DNA of 64,000 nucleotides from Byssochlamys sp. IMV 00236 (Eukaryota; Ascomycota; Eurotiomycetes; Eurotiales; Thermoascaceae). Below the pieces are notes generated by a model, which was not told the origin of the DNA, did no database searches, and was given only the letters and a program-made list of their open reading frames with translations. The stretch is taken from the NCBI GenBank assembly GCA_001931875.2, contig MSJH02000792.1, forward strand, positions 186,001 through 250,000. Direction: 5' to 3'. Shown one piece after another: positions 33,863-45,884 of this stretch (within the stretch, counting starts at the first letter, position 1; each line of letters starts with the position of its first letter). A program made the translations under genes and the position numbers.

Positions 33863-36138
33863 AGTGAATATCAGAGTGATAATACACGATCGTACTCAAA
33901 AAAGGATGCCGATATACAACCGGGATTGGATAGTCGCAAGGGTATATGAGTTGGTGATGGCGATGGTGCTGATGAACGGCCGGATGGATTCAGATGCGTC
34001 TCAATCCTTCCGAGGGTAGACTACGTCAAGTTCACTGGCTGCGTGCGACCGTGTAGATTTCTCTTCAGGGACGATCGGACTCGAGATTATGGGGGCCCAT
34101 GGCCATTAAAAAGCTGGTATACGGAGTACGTGACGACGACGGGCCTGGACGAGACCCAATCCGCCACGACCAGGGATGCATTCTTCTGTTGACCCTCTTT
34201 TCGTCCGCTTGATCTAACCTTGGTCTGCAGCGGCCATCCCGAAATGCTGTAGCACTTTGACCTCGTGGCTTGGCTCCTCCAACGGACGAGTTGATCCTGA
34301 GGCCCTTTTGCCTTTTGCTTTTGCCATAGCGGACAGACGACTTGACTTAGCATCTCGGCAAGTCACCACTCAGGTACCGTCCTTTCACGGCGTTCGCTGC
34401 GGTTGGTCACCCTCTGCTGCTGGAAGAAGGCTGTGATTTGGTTCGAATCTTCCTACAGGTGTGTCTGTCTGTAGTAGTTAATAATAATAATAATACTTGG
34501 AAGTACTACTGACTGACTTTTCCACTAGCCTTGGAGCAGGTTAGGGTCCTTAGTACCCTAATTAATTATTATTATATAAACCAACACTCCGTCAGCCTTG
34601 CTGCTTTCACCATCGGGTTTTCCTATCTCATTATCCCCCTCTCTCTTGACGTCACTAGTTCCTGTTGATAGCTCTCGCCTTTTTTCCATCCTCTTATCGC
34701 GGAAAATCTGAAATTCAGCGCGGCTTTGAGGTCAAGCGATATCCGTGCAGGCGGCTGCATCATCCGTGCTTGCAGTGAACTACTACTCTTAGCATAAGGG
34801 ACCGGCGTCGGTTCCCGTCCGCTTCGCCCTGATCTAAGTAGTCGCCCCCCGCAGGTCTGCCGGCTAGAAGCCACTGTTGTCCCATCTTGGCTCAAACTCA
34901 CGGCGGTTCCCGTCGTGTCTACGACATGCTGGAGGGCTAGAACAGCATTTCTATCATTTCTATCACCTAAACGTGGCGGGGGAGGGGTTTCTTGTTTTGC
35001 CGCTTTTCTGTGCTTCTTGCTCCATGACAAAGAAGAAAAACGGGTTCGTTTCTGACTGAGAAGGTCGAGGGAAAGCCCCGTGTGCTGTTCCTGAATCAGT
35101 TTAATGTCGAACTCTCAGGTATTATTATTGGAGTACTCCGTGCTCTAGTCCTCTCAAAGCGGCTCCTTGGTACACGAGGGGCAAACCAGCGGACGGGCGG
35201 CGGCGCGCACTGACGACCAAGGCTGAAGCCCCCTCGCAGCTTGGACGAGATGGTCAAGCTTTATCGGTCGAGCTCCATTCGCTCGTGTCATCTGGAACTG
35301 GAACTGGAACTGGACATATCCGAGTGTACCATGCGGAACGAGGATAGCCGACTGGACGGGTTGTCGTCAGATACAAATGCCAGGCTCGTGTCAGATTCCA
35401 GCTAAGCAATGGCCTTGGCTCTTCTACCGGTATATCAGCACCTCACCACCCCTGGTGTATAGGTGCCATAGCTTTCCCCATGGAATGTTGGCTGCCATCC
35501 CCGGGATACTTTCCTTCCGTAGTAGTGCGGGCGGATCGGGTTAATTATAGCTTAATTTGGATAGATAGACCTTATCGGAGTAGAAGACACTTATCGATAA
35601 GATGGAAGCCATCAGGCGCTCTCGAAATGATGGTCTGATGGTCAACGAGTGCTCTTTTCCCCGTGAGAAGACTCGAGCTGGGTCCAGAAGTTCATCTCCA
35701 GAAAGCCACAGCAACCACGGTAACTGCCTACTGGCACACTGAACCGTCGACGAAGGAAACTGACGACCGAAGAAGCATGACGCTTGTGCTATACTGACTG
35801 AGTGGTGAAGTCATCCTGGCGTGGTGGATATCACGTGATGTTTCCGGAACGAGGTGGAAGGCAGAGGAAGATACGTGGGACTGCCAGATCCAGCCAGCAA
35901 ATGCAGCAGCTCTCTATATTATCATTATCATCATCCTCGAGTGCTTTGCATTCTCCAGACATTCAGCGAATTCAGATCATACGATACCACATCGAAGAGC
36001 TCGTTCCACGACCCAACGGTCGACGACGACCGGTGACCAATACTTAAATACTCACCATATTTCTCTACCTAACCTTACCTCTCTACCACACTTCGACTTA
36101 CCACAACAAACACTTCCCATAATCACTTACCGTTCAAC
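33863..36138. promoter_or_regulatory. Divergent region upstream of the sulfotransferase-like gene and hsp104
   Basis: About 2.3 kb with no supportable gene. It contains one TACGGAGTA (34130-34138), a related GGAGTACTCCG near 35130, short AAT repeats near 34480, and the hsp104 promoter elements listed separately. A TTAAATA sequence (about 36043) lies near the expected TATA position for hsp104. Confidence 0.5.
35830..35849 (+). promoter_or_regulatory. E-box palindrome and heat-shock element upstream of hsp104
   Basis: A perfect ATCACGTGAT palindrome (35830-35839), the binding site type for Cbf1-like bHLH proteins, is followed directly by TTCCGGAA (35842-35849), two inverted nGAAn units of a heat-shock element. 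A further looser pair, TTCAGCGAATTC, lies about 110 bases downstream. The location, about 290 bases before the hsp104 ATG, fits heat-shock-factor control, known for this gene family. Confidence 0.5.
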
Positions 36139-38913
36139 ATGAACGGAGCACAGTTTACAGACAGAGCAAACAAGGCTCTGCTAGATTGCAGTAATCTAGC
36201 AGAGCAGTACGCCCACTCACAGATTCTCCCCGTCCACCTGGCAGTCGCCCTGCTGAACCCCTCACCAGAAGATGCAGAGGGGCAGGTAGTAGGTGCACCT
36301 TCAGACGGTGCGCCCTCCCTCTTCAAGCAGGTTGTCGAGCGGTCGCACGGCGACACTCAGCTGCTCGAGCGATCATTGATGAAACAGCTCGTCCGGCAAC
36401 CCAGCCAGGATCCCCCACCAGAGCGTGTTGGACTCTCCCCCGCGCTCGCCAAGACGATCCGCACAGCAACAGAGCTGTCCAAGACGCAAAAGGATAGCTA
36501 TGTCGCTGTCGACCACCTTATCCAGGCCGTCGTTCAGGACCAGCAGGTCCAGCGAGCCCTGGCAGACGCCAACATCCCCAACGTGAAGCTTATTGACCAG
36601 GCCGTGCAGCAGATCCGCGGTACGAGACGGGTCGACTCGAAGACAGCCGATGCAGAGGGCGAGAACGAGAACCTGAAGAAGTTCACCATTGATATGACCG
36701 CTATGGCCCGGGAGGGAAAGATCGATCCCGTGATTGGCCGTGAAGAAGAGATCCGCCGAGTTATTCGAATCCTCAGCCGAAGAACCAAAAACAACCCTGT
36801 CCTCATCGGTGAACCTGGTGTCGGTAAGACGACCGTCGTCGAAGGTCTTGCCCGCCGCATTGTCAACGCTGATGTCCCCGCCAACTTGGCTCAGTGCCGG
36901 CTGCTGTCGCTGGACGTCGGTTCGTTGGTGGCTGGATCCAAGTACCGTGGTGAATTCGAAGAGAGAATGAAGGGTGTTCTCAAGGAGATCGAGGAGGCCA
37001 AGGATATGATCGTTCTCTTCGTAGATGAGATCCATCTGCTGATGGGCGCTGGTTCTTCGGGAGAGGGTGGAATGGATGCGGCCAACCTGCTGAAGCCCAT
37101 GCTGGCCAGGGGTCAACTCCACTGCATTGGTGCTACAACCCTGGGAGAATACCGCAAGTACATCGAGAAGGATGCTGCTTTCGAACGACGATTCCAGCAG
37201 GTCTTGGTCAAGGAGCCTTCGGTTCCCGAAACCATCTCCATTCTCCGTGGTCTTAAGGAGAGATACGAAGTCCACCATGGTGTCAACATCCTCGACGGCG
37301 CCATTGTCGCTGCTGCAAACCTGGCTGCTCGATACCTGACCTCGAGAAGGCTCCCTGACTCCGCTGTTGACCTGATTGATGAGGCGGCCGCCGCTGTCAG
37401 AGTGACTCGTGAATCCGAACCCGAGGCTCTGGACACCCTTGAGCGGAAGCTGCGTCAGCTCCAGATTGAGATTCATGCTTTGGAGCGCGAGAAGGACGAA
37501 GCCTCCAAGACCCGTCTTGAGGCGGCTAAGCAGGAAGCTGCCAACGTCACAGAGGAGCTCCGCCCACTCCGTGAGAAGTATGAAAACGAGAAGAAGCGCA
37601 GCAAGGAGATTCAGGACGCCAAGATCAAGCTGGACTCCCTCAAGGTCAAGAGAGACGAGGCAGAGCGTCTGGGCGACACTCAGACGGCCGCCGATCTCGA
37701 GTACTACGCTATCCCCGAGACCAAGTCGCTCATCGAGCGTCTCGAGGCGGAACGCCAGAAGATCGAAAACGAGAACCGTTCTCGCCAGGGCGAGGCGGGA
37801 GAGGCACTACTTGCAGATGCTGTCGGTCCCGACCAGATCAACGAGATCGTCGCCAGATGGACTGGTATCCCTGTAACCAGGCTCAAGACCACCGAGAAGG
37901 ACAAGCTGCTCAATATGGAGAAGCACCTCGGAAAGCTTGTCGTTGGACAGAAGGAAGCCGTTACCTCAGTGTCCAATGCCATCCGGTTGCAGCGATCTGG
38001 CCTCAGCAACCCGAACTCGCCGCCTAGCTTCTTGTTCTGCGGTCCTTCCGGTACTGGTAAGACACTGCTGACCAAGGCGCTGGCCGAGTTCCTCTTCGAC
38101 GACCCCAAGGCCATGATCCGGTTCGATATGTCCGAGTACCAGGAGCGACACTCCCTGAGCCGGATGATCGGTGCGCCTCCAGGATACGTCGGCCACGATG
38201 CTGGTGGTCAGCTGACGGAGAACCTGCGTCGTCGTCCATTCTCCATTCTCTTGTTCGATGAGGTTGAGAAGGCTGCCAAGGAGGTGCTCACCGTCCTGCT
38301 GCAGCTCATGGACGACGGACGCATTACTGATGGCCAAGGCCGCATTGTCGACGCGAGAAACTGCATTGTCGTCATGACTTCGAACTTGGGTGCCGAATTC
38401 CTGGCTCGCCCGACTACCAAGGACGGCAAGATCGAGCCTCAGACCCGTGAGCTTGTCATGGGAGCCCTGCGCGACTACTTCCTGCCTGAGTTCCTCAACC
38501 GTATCTCCAGCATCGTCATCTTCAACCGCCTCACCAGAACGGAGATCCGGAAGATCGTCGACCTCCGTCTTGGCGAAATCCAGCGCCGTCTCGAACAGAA
38601 CGACAAGAAGATCAAGATCGAATGCACCGAGGAAGTCAAGGACTACCTCGGACAGGCCGGTTACTCGCCTGCCTACGGTGCTCGTCCTCTGTCGAGACTT
38701 ATTGAGCGTGAGGTCCTCAACCGTCTGGCCGTCCTTATCCTGCGTGGCAGCATCAAGGATGGTGAAGTGGCTCGTGTGGTCATGAAGGAAGGACGGATCG
38801 ACGTGCTGCCGAACCACACGGGAGTCGAGCTGGAAGATGAAGAGATGGTTGATGAAGATGAAGCACTGGCCGAAATTGAGGAGAACAGTGCCGATATGGA
38901 TCTCTACGAGTAA
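36139..38913 (+). CDS. hsp104: Hsp104/ClpB-type protein disaggregase
   Basis: A single exon of 924 codons from ATG 36139 to TAA 38913. The N-terminal Clp repeat domain starts [20 protein letters not shown]. The first AAA+ module has Walker A GEPGVGKT near residue 224 and Walker [11 protein letters not shown]. The long coiled-coil middle domain (about residues 420-540) is characteristic of disaggregases rather than other Clp ATPases. The second AAA+ module has Walker A GPSGTGKT near residue 635 and the pore loop [10 protein letters not shown]. The C-terminus is acidic and ends MDLYE. As a hexamer in the cytosol it pulls proteins out of aggregates with Hsp70/Hsp40 and gives heat tolerance. Lack of introns suits a heat-induced gene, since splicing fails during heat shock. 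Its strong codon bias explains long false frames on the other strand. Confidence 0.97.
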   Translation: MNGAQFTDRANKALLDCSNLAEQYAHSQILPVHLAVALLNPSPEDAEGQVVGAPSDGAPSLFKQVVERSHGDTQLLERSLMKQLVRQPSQDPPPERVGLSPALAKTIRTATELSKTQKDSYVAVDHLIQAVVQDQQVQRALADANIPNVKLIDQAVQQIRGTRRVDSKTADAEGENENLKKFTIDMTAMAREGKIDPVIGREEEIRRVIRILSRRTKNNPVLIGEPGVGKTTVVEGLARRIVNADVPANLAQCRLLSLDVGSLVAGSKYRGEFEERMKGVLKEIEEAKDMIVLFVDEIHLLMGAGSSGEGGMDAANLLKPMLARGQLHCIGATTLGEYRKYIEKDAAFERRFQQVLVKEPSVPETISILRGLKERYEVHHGVNILDGAIVAAANLAARYLTSRRLPDSAVDLIDEAAAAVRVTRESEPEALDTLERKLRQLQIEIHALEREKDEASKTRLEAAKQEAANVTEELRPLREKYENEKKRSKEIQDAKIKLDSLKVKRDEAERLGDTQTAADLEYYAIPETKSLIERLEAERQKIENENRSRQGEAGEALLADAVGPDQINEIVARWTGIPVTRLKTTEKDKLLNMEKHLGKLVVGQKEAVTSVSNAIRLQRSGLSNPNSPPSFLFCGPSGTGKTLLTKALAEFLFDDPKAMIRFDMSEYQERHSLSRMIGAPPGYVGHDAGGQLTENLRRRPFSILLFDEVEKAAKEVLTVLLQLMDDGRITDGQGRIVDARNCIVVMTSNLGAEFLARPTTKDGKIEPQTRELVMGALRDYFLPEFLNRISSIVIFNRLTRTEIRKIVDLRLGEIQRRLEQNDKKIKIECTEEVKDYLGQAGYSPAYGARPLSRLIEREVLNRLAVLILRGSIKDGEVARVVMKEGRIDVLPNHTGVELEDEEMVDEDEALAEIEENSADMDLYE

Positions 38914-39338
38914 ACGGATCTCGAAGAAAAAAGTCGCAGCTGATGAATATTATGAAGAAATTGCGAGCACAAAAACGGATGTTAATGATGAATAAGCATG
39001 AGCATGGTATTGGAGGTTCCAAGTATCTGTTTTAATGGGGTGATGTAATCTTCTTCGTTGCATGTATTTAGTACATTTTTTGGGGTTCTTCCATTTCCAA
39101 CACGAACACGGGGAATGAATACAGAAAAAATCATTATTAAAACATAAATGTCCCTTCCGATCATACAGCGTAATCTTAGCAACTTTTCTATTTTGCAGAT
39201 CCTGTAGACTAGAGACCAGTCATAGTTCAACAGCATAATCAATCTTGGTATGTTCTAACGAGTCATATATACGTGATGGTATAGCCTCCACCTGTACATA
39301 TACACTGTACATTCCCATTTACAAAAATTGATGTTTTC
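38914..39338. other. Convergent 3' region of hsp104 and the carboxypeptidase gene
   Basis: 425 bases of AT-rich DNA between the two stops, presumably both 3' untranslated regions. Confidence 0.5.
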
Positions 39339-41491
39339 TCAGATGCCACCAGCCACAGGCTTGAATCTTCTCTTCTGCATCTTCTTCTTAGAACCAGAAG
39401 AAGCCGCAGGAGTGACATTCGGTCCATTCAACGTAGTATTATACGTCGTATCAGGACTCAGCACTTTCCACTGAACAGTCCCATTCCCTTCCCGATACGT
39501 ACTCTTCTCCTCTCCAACAGTCCTATACCCCTCCGAAAGCACAACAGAATGTTTCCCCGTCGCGACATCCCTTCCTGAAATCACCCTCCTGAACATCTCC
39601 AGAGCCAACTCCGGCTGATAAAACGGCACTTCATGTCCGCTCTCATACACGCGTACGAACGCAAACTTACCCGCCTGTCGAACTTGACCGTGCACTATCC
39701 TGTCAGACGTGCTGATATTCGTGTACCCCGCCTCTTGAAACCCTGGCGCGTCGACGGAGATAGCGACGGCTTCGCCGCCGAGCCAGTTGCAGTTGTAATC
39801 TGCGTCGCCGGCGTACATGACTACGGAGATATTTTGAGCGAGGAGCGAAGCGACGTCTTGTGTGGTGTTGGAGCGTCGGCCATCGTCGCCGGTGGAAGAG
39901 AAGGCGAGATATACGGCGTTATTGCTCTCGGTGAAATTGACGTAGGCGCCGATAGCGGTTTGGATGGATGGGGTGTTGAGGTAGTTGACGTAGAAGGAGT
40001 ATGGGAAGGGGTCAGGGACGAGTTCGCGGAAGTCGTACTCGTCACGACCGAGGTAGTTGTCGTAGATGGATTCGACGTGGTTAGCACAGAAGGTGTCTGC
40101 GGTGCTGCAGATTTCGTTGATGGCGGGGTGGGCGGCGCAGTCGAGGAGTTGGTCAAGACAGTTGCCGGGGCCGTAGAGGTTGTTGTAGAGGAGGGAGGTG
40201 ATGGAGGCGTTGTAGGGGAGGTAGTCGTATGTGTTTCCGGGGTAGACCTGGTTATGGTACGTTCAAATAAGTATTGAGGATTCGTTTTCAGGGGGCGGGG
40301 GGTGGGGGGTTTGATATAGATGAAATGAGGATTGGTGGTCGTTTACCGTGAAGTTATAGTATGCTTGGTACTGAATGATCGGATCATACCAGCCATTACC
40401 GATCATGACGCTTTCCAATTTAATTTCCTTCGCGCCTGGGGCAAGATTCTTGTTCTGCTGCTCAATGTACTCATTGAACACCGGTCCGTAATGTCCTCCA
40501 TAACTCTCCGTGGTGAAATGGAATTTCTCGCGAGAATATTGCGGAAACGCACCCATGAAACCCTGCAGCGCGCGGTAGAAGTTAGGAGCAGCGGCATCGG
40601 TCGAATTAGCCGTCAGGGTGACATTAGGGTACGAGTACGTGCCGCAGGACGAGTCCTTCGCGTAGTCCGGACAGGTGTTGTTGGGCAGGGTGATAATGTC
40701 GCCCGTGTCGGAGTCGACGTAGCCGGGCACGGGGATGCTGTAGGAGAATCCGGTCTGGGTGGGTTGGTCGATATATAGCATGTTGCTGGCGTTGGACCAG
40801 GAGTAGGGGTTGTTGTAGACCTTTCCATTGGAGTCGATGCCGCAAGGACCGTTCTCTTGGAAGAGACCGATCATGGAGGATGATCCGGGGCCTGCAGCAT
40901 GTTAGTATTATGGTTAATTTGCGTAGATGAATAAAATGTTTGATTGTTTCTTAATAGTTCCAAAAAAGAAAAGCAGAACATTGGTTGTGTTCGTTTGCCA
41001 ATTGGACATGTGAGAAACAGTAGTTATAAGATGCTCGATACACCCGCCCTCTCCTGGAACTACATGTCTGCCGATTTCTCAATCCAACACACAAATCCTC
41101 CTCCATCATCCCCCCCCAAAAGACAATAAAACTAAAACCAAAAAAAAAGAACTAGATACTCACCTCCATTAATCCAAACCGTCAACGGCGCCTTCTCCGG
41201 CTCCTCATTCCTCGCCTCAAAGAACCAGAAGAAAATATGCTCATTTTCCTCTACGTCCACATATCCCGAAAAGCTCTTCACATTCGGATCCGTCTCGCAT
41301 ACCCCATTCGGCACCTTCTTATACCGCACAGGAATATCCAAATATCCCTTGGTAGCAGTGAGGTCCGTAGGCGACGCGACGAACTGCGCATATGCGGCGG
41401 GGAGAAGCGCCGCTGCTAATAGCAGGAGCATGGAGGAAGAAGATGAAGAAGAAGAAGAGGAGAGTGACCTCCGCGTTGTTGGAATTGCCAT
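39339..41491 (-). CDS. Secreted serine carboxypeptidase (S10 family, carboxypeptidase S1-like)
   Basis: I use the ATG at 41489-41491 (MAIPTTRRSL); an open frame upstream lacks an ATG. A Ser-rich stretch leads into a signal peptide, MLLLLAAALLPAAYA, cut before QFVASP. Three exons give about 597 residues. Landmarks: VPNGVCETDPNVKSFSGYVD; the oxyanion region WINGG / PGSSSMIGLF across intron 1 (about 268 bases); the catalytic Ser in ESYGGHYGP; Asp in MYAGDADYNCN; His in YESGHEVPFYQP. These form a complete S10 triad. Many NxT/NxS sites suggest glycosylation. It should remove C-terminal residues from peptides at acid pH outside the cell. The C-terminus has an unusual basic stretch, KKKMQKRRFKP, for a secreted enzyme, which might be trimmed or bind the wall. 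Confidence 0.93.
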
Positions 41492-42304
41492 TGTTACGAT
41501 CGCAGCGGTGCTAGATGATCGCAATCACTAGGCGCGCGAAGGGAAGTAGGGTGAACGCAATGAGCAGCGTTGGCGGACATGGTACCTTTTTATCGTCCGG
41601 ATGCGGGTGAGATTATGACCTAGCTTGCATTTGGGGTTCGGGGAAGTCGGTTCCTTATCGCGTCTCGTGCGTTGATGGCGCATGCTTAGCAGGATTCTTG
41701 ACGGGGAGTCCGTCGGCATAATAATGGATTAGGAGGGTCACTGAGCTACATTAGTTAGTGCGTACGTTACGGTAGTATATCAGTGGTAGTTAATACAGAC
41801 GAACACGGTTAAGAAGGAGAAAATCGAAGATGCGCATACTTGCTAGCGATGCAAAGGATTCTCTGTTGTGTCTCTGCAATAATCGATGATTGATGCATCT
41901 GCAATACCTATCAAGATGGGCCTAAGAAGTCCAAGATCAACGCCAATATTATTAGACCCACGCGGCAACATTCAATCTCCGAAAGTAACCTTGCACGTTA
42001 AGCATTCAAATCAAATGCTCAGATCTGCCTTATTGTTTGGGAATGGTTAGTGCATCAGCCACGTATGTTTAGCTTCTCGCGCGATAAACAAGCATTATTA
42101 AAGACCTTATCGCCTACGACTAAGCAGTACTACCACTCTGGTGACACCAAAGGTACGTGCTGGAATAGGACATTGGCCATCCGAGCTCTAATTCAAGTAT
42201 CGCCTGCGATGTCTATAGTCATCATTATTCTTGCGCTCTATGTCTAATCTATTTCATAGCATGACACGGCTGTAAAAACCCGAATATAATCAACCAATCC
42301 AGCC
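41492..42304. other. Region between the carboxypeptidase and rdh54 genes
   Basis: About 810 bases: promoter of the carboxypeptidase gene on the left, 3' region of rdh54 on the right. No further gene or RNA recognised. Confidence 0.45.
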
Positions 42305-45301
42305 CTAAATCCCGGCACCAGTCGTCTTCTTAAACACATAGCGAACTCGATTATCCTCGTCTTTCAACAAGGACACCAAGACATCGTCTTCGACAAGGTC
42401 GTTAATGTCTGACGCAGTCTCATCTTCCGTGGTCCCAGACTCCAGCAGTATGGACGGATCGATATGTGCAAAATGAGAAAGAAACTGCTGCATTTTATCA
42501 TTCTTTCTTCCCTTGTTTCGGCTTTGTTTGCGCTCTTGGATCCGGCGCTCTTGGGCTTCCATGTCAACTTCGGATGCTTTGAGCAGGGTGGGAAAGTCTG
42601 GGAGATCTTCTTCTTCTTCTTCGTCTGTAGCGTTGTCATCATCTGAGGATCTCTGGTCGTCTATGGTCTGCAGGACAACACCTCGTCCCCCACAGTCACA
42701 ACCAAGCAATTCATGAGTCTGGCAGGTGCTCGTCTCATCTAGTCGAAAGAGATCTTTCAACTCTTCTCGGGAGAACTGCGCGGTACCGCCGCCCTTCCGT
42801 TCCATGACACTGTCCGCCAGACCGATCTTGGTGACCTGTCGCTGCCAGATCTTCTCTTCCAGACTTCCTTTCAGCAGAATGCGGTAGATCCGACAATGCT
42901 TCTTTTGCCCATCGCGGTGGATACGTGCCATGGCCTGCATGTCCGTTGCAGGGTTCCAGTCGACGTCGAAGAGGATAAGGCGGCTGGCTCCGATGAGATT
43001 GAGACCCGTACCCCCCGCTTTGGCGGAGAGAAGGAACGCAAAGCAGGCACTTGCGGGTGTGCGATTGAAATTGTCAACGAGAGACTGGCGCTTTGCTGCT
43101 GGGGTTGAGCCATCTAGGCGCAGAAACGGGAGGGAGAGCGAAGCTAGGAGATTAGCTAGAAGATTCAATGTCGACGTGTAATTGGAGACAATGACTATCT
43201 TCTCGGAAGTGTTGGTGCGCAGGTTATGCAGCAGCTGGTCCAGAACGCGTATTTTACCACTTGACGAAGGCGAAAAGTGACGAAGAAGACTCGGAGGTAA
43301 GGTCGATAGTAACGCCGCAATTGTTGCGTTTGGTGTTTCATCCGCAGACTTGGGATTCAACAAGGAAGGGCTATTGCACAGCTTCTTGAGAATGGTAATA
43401 AGCTGCAGCGCACTCTCCGAGTTCCCAAGTGCGCTTTGGAATATAGGAGAAGCAAGGACGCTGCGATATATGTTCGCCTGGGTCGAGGTCGGGTTGCAGA
43501 AAAGCACATATTCAGTCTTTGGGGGTAAGTACTTGGCCAGAATATCCGCCGTCCTGCGAAGCATGAACTGGGCCGTAAGACTTCTGAGCTCTTCATTTCT
43601 CGCCTCGCCCTTCTCAATGTCCTTCTTCGTCGCCTCTGGTTGTCTGCTTCGCACAATCGGTCCTTCAAATTCTTTCATGAACGTCTTGTAGGACCCCAGT
43701 AGCCCAGGATTGACCAAGTCCACAGCCGCGAAGAACTCACTAAGCTCATTCTGGATGGGAGTACCGGAGAGAATAACCCGCCTTGCAGTGCCGAGAGACT
43801 GAATCGCCTGTCCACTTTTGTTCTGCAGAGTCTTCAGTCTGTGGCCTTCATCTGCAATAACGATATCGATTCCTGATCCCTGCGATAGTCCATCTTGGAC
43901 CGTTCTCAGTTTCTCGTAGCCGACAATCATCACGCTGTATGCTTTACCCAGGGTGAAGTCTGTTAATCGCTTCTTTTTATCATCGAAGACGAAGACGCCT
44001 ATCCGCTCATTCCCCAACCATTTCCGAAACTCCTTCCTCCAGTTATTGATTAGAGTAACCGGACAGACAATCAGCGCTTTTTTGACCACTGGAGGGGCTT
44101 CGTATATCGGGTTCTGTTTCAGTAACGTCCATAATAGCGTGATGGTTTGCAGAGTCTTTCCTAATCCCATATCATCTGCTAGGATCGCACCTTCACCGTT
44201 GAAATCTCTAAGGCCCATAACACATTCGTACAGAAACTGCACACCCTCTCTTTGGTGCGGACGAAGGTGCTTCGTAAGGAGTGGATCCACAACCACATCG
44301 ACAATCTGCCTACCTTTTGGCACGGACTCTGGTCGTTTCATCACCAGCGCTCCTGGCTGAGACGGATCATGTCGAGGGGTCGGCTTTCCTGTAGGCGCTT
44401 GGGGCATAACCGTACTGTCCTTCAATGGGTTCTTAAAGGCATTAGTCATGCCCGTACCTTCCCCTGCAGTACTATCTGCTGTGCTCCCCATGCTAACTTT
44501 CTGAACCTGAGACTTCGTCCTCACAAGCGGTTTCGCAGCCCCCATGGACGCAGTCCTCGAAACAGTCTTCGGCACCTGCATAGGCGTCTTCTTCACGGCC
44601 TCGTTTCTATCCTTCGGAGGGGAAACAGTCTTGGTACTCCCAAGGAACTGCCGTCCAGAAAGATATTCCTGTTTCGGGATGGCCGAATCGACTTCGACTT
44701 CCTTCCCGCCAATCGAGAGCATAGCGCCGGGCTCCAACGTCGATTTAAGCATTATCTTGCCCATATCCCGACCGGATACGTCTTTTAAATATGCATATCC
44801 ACCCCTTACGGAGAGGATACCGTCTCCGTCCCATGTCTTGTTTTTCTTGGTGGTGAACTTGCGCCTGGATGTGTTAGTGGCAAATGATCCATGTCAAAAG
44901 CTAGAAACAACCACACAGAGGACTGTTTTCCTTAAATAAAAAGACAAAATAACACGGGAAACGAACCAAAGGACATTAAAATACTCCTCCTCTCCTTCCT
45001 CCGCATTACTCTTCTCTTTATCTCCGGTTCTCGAGACGTCTGGCTCCGCTTCGGTCTCCACCACTGAGTTCTTCACCTGCACCAAAGGCTTCCTTGCCAT
45101 CGATTGTCTCACGATCCTTGCACCATTCTCAACTTTACTCCCAGAAATAACGCCCTCATCTTCGCCGGTCGTAGCGTCATCATCGCTCACGCGACGTCGT
45201 TTCGCTGAAGGAGGTTGAGGGGCAGAGGTCTTGTCCACGTTATTCGCTTCATTAGGTGGTTGTTTCCTTATCAGAGGAGGTTTGAAGGGCTTGAAGACCA
45301 T
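42305..45301 (-). CDS. rdh54: Rdh54/Tid1 (RAD54B-type) Swi2/Snf2 DNA translocase
   Basis: ATG at 45299-45301 (MVFKPFKPPLIRKQ); two exons join at EEYFNVLW / RKFTTKKNKTWDGDG, about 964 residues. The joined segment (FNVLWRKFTTKKNKTWDGDG and then RGGYAYLKD) matches the small N-terminal module typical of RAD54B and not of RAD54 itself. The helicase core has motif I ILADDMGLGKT, motif II IADEGHRLK, motif III LSGTPIQNEL, motif V AGGTGLNLIGASRLILFDVD and motif VI QAMARIHRDGQ. A Cys/His cluster near the end (TCQTHELLGCDCGG) may bind zinc, as in relatives. The protein remodels Rad51/Dmc1 filaments and moves along duplex DNA in homologous recombination and meiosis. An ATCACGTGAT palindrome lies about 105 bases upstream of the ATG. 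Confidence 0.93.
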
Positions 45302-45884
45302 ATTTAAAGAGATATAGGTCTTCAGCTGCGCTTGTTGATGCGCAAGCTATCCTTCGTCTGATCTCAACGGGGGGAGTCGCGTAGCGCGTTCATAGGGGCG
45401 CGGTATCACGTGATTCAACTATAGCTGTGGTCCTGTGGGATGTAAGTATGGATTGATAGTGTTACTGAGGCGCTACTGCGACGTACTCACTCGATGTAGT
45501 GGTTTATGGATTATTTGAATCTCTTGTTTCGTTAAAATTATGCCCTGCTGACGTCTGTCGGGCTGGACGACGTAGATGATGAATCGTTACTGGCTACGAC
45601 GGAGTTGGATAAGTATTCGGTTCATGAGTTCAAATAGATATTATATAAATACTTGAAATATGTACGTGCGACGCGACGAACTCATTACGTGCGCGCATAG
45701 TAAAATAAGCCATATTTCAGACAGTACTCCACGCCGAACATAGACAGGTCGAACATAAATATACGTACGGGGAATCTAATCATAAACAGACCATAAAAGA
45801 GTGTTTCCAGAAGGGTATTGAAAGATCAGACTGGCCCGGAGGCTGATCGCAAGGCCGTGTAACATAGAATTCATGTACTAATGT
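45302..45884. other. Region between rdh54 and the permease gene
   Basis: About 580 bases holding the rdh54 promoter and the permease 3' region. Nothing else recognised apart from the palindrome at 45405-45414. Confidence 0.45.
45405..45414. promoter_or_regulatory. ATCACGTGAT palindrome upstream of rdh54
   Basis: A perfect 10-base E-box palindrome about 105 bases before the rdh54 start, identical to the one upstream of hsp104. The site type is bound by Cbf1-like bHLH factors. Confidence 0.4.

Noticed and set aside
36373..37476. Minus-strand frame of 367 codons opposite hsp104
   Set aside because: It is antisense to the conserved AAA+ core of hsp104. Strong codon bias of a highly expressed gene often leaves the opposite strand open. 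No known domain is visible.
37966..38817. Minus-strand frame of 283 codons opposite hsp104
   Set aside because: Same explanation as the other antisense frame: a codon-bias shadow of hsp104.
39633..40277. Plus-strand frame of 214 codons rich in Val and Gly
   Set aside because: Antisense to the carboxypeptidase exon; repetitive composition reflects the opposite strand's codons.
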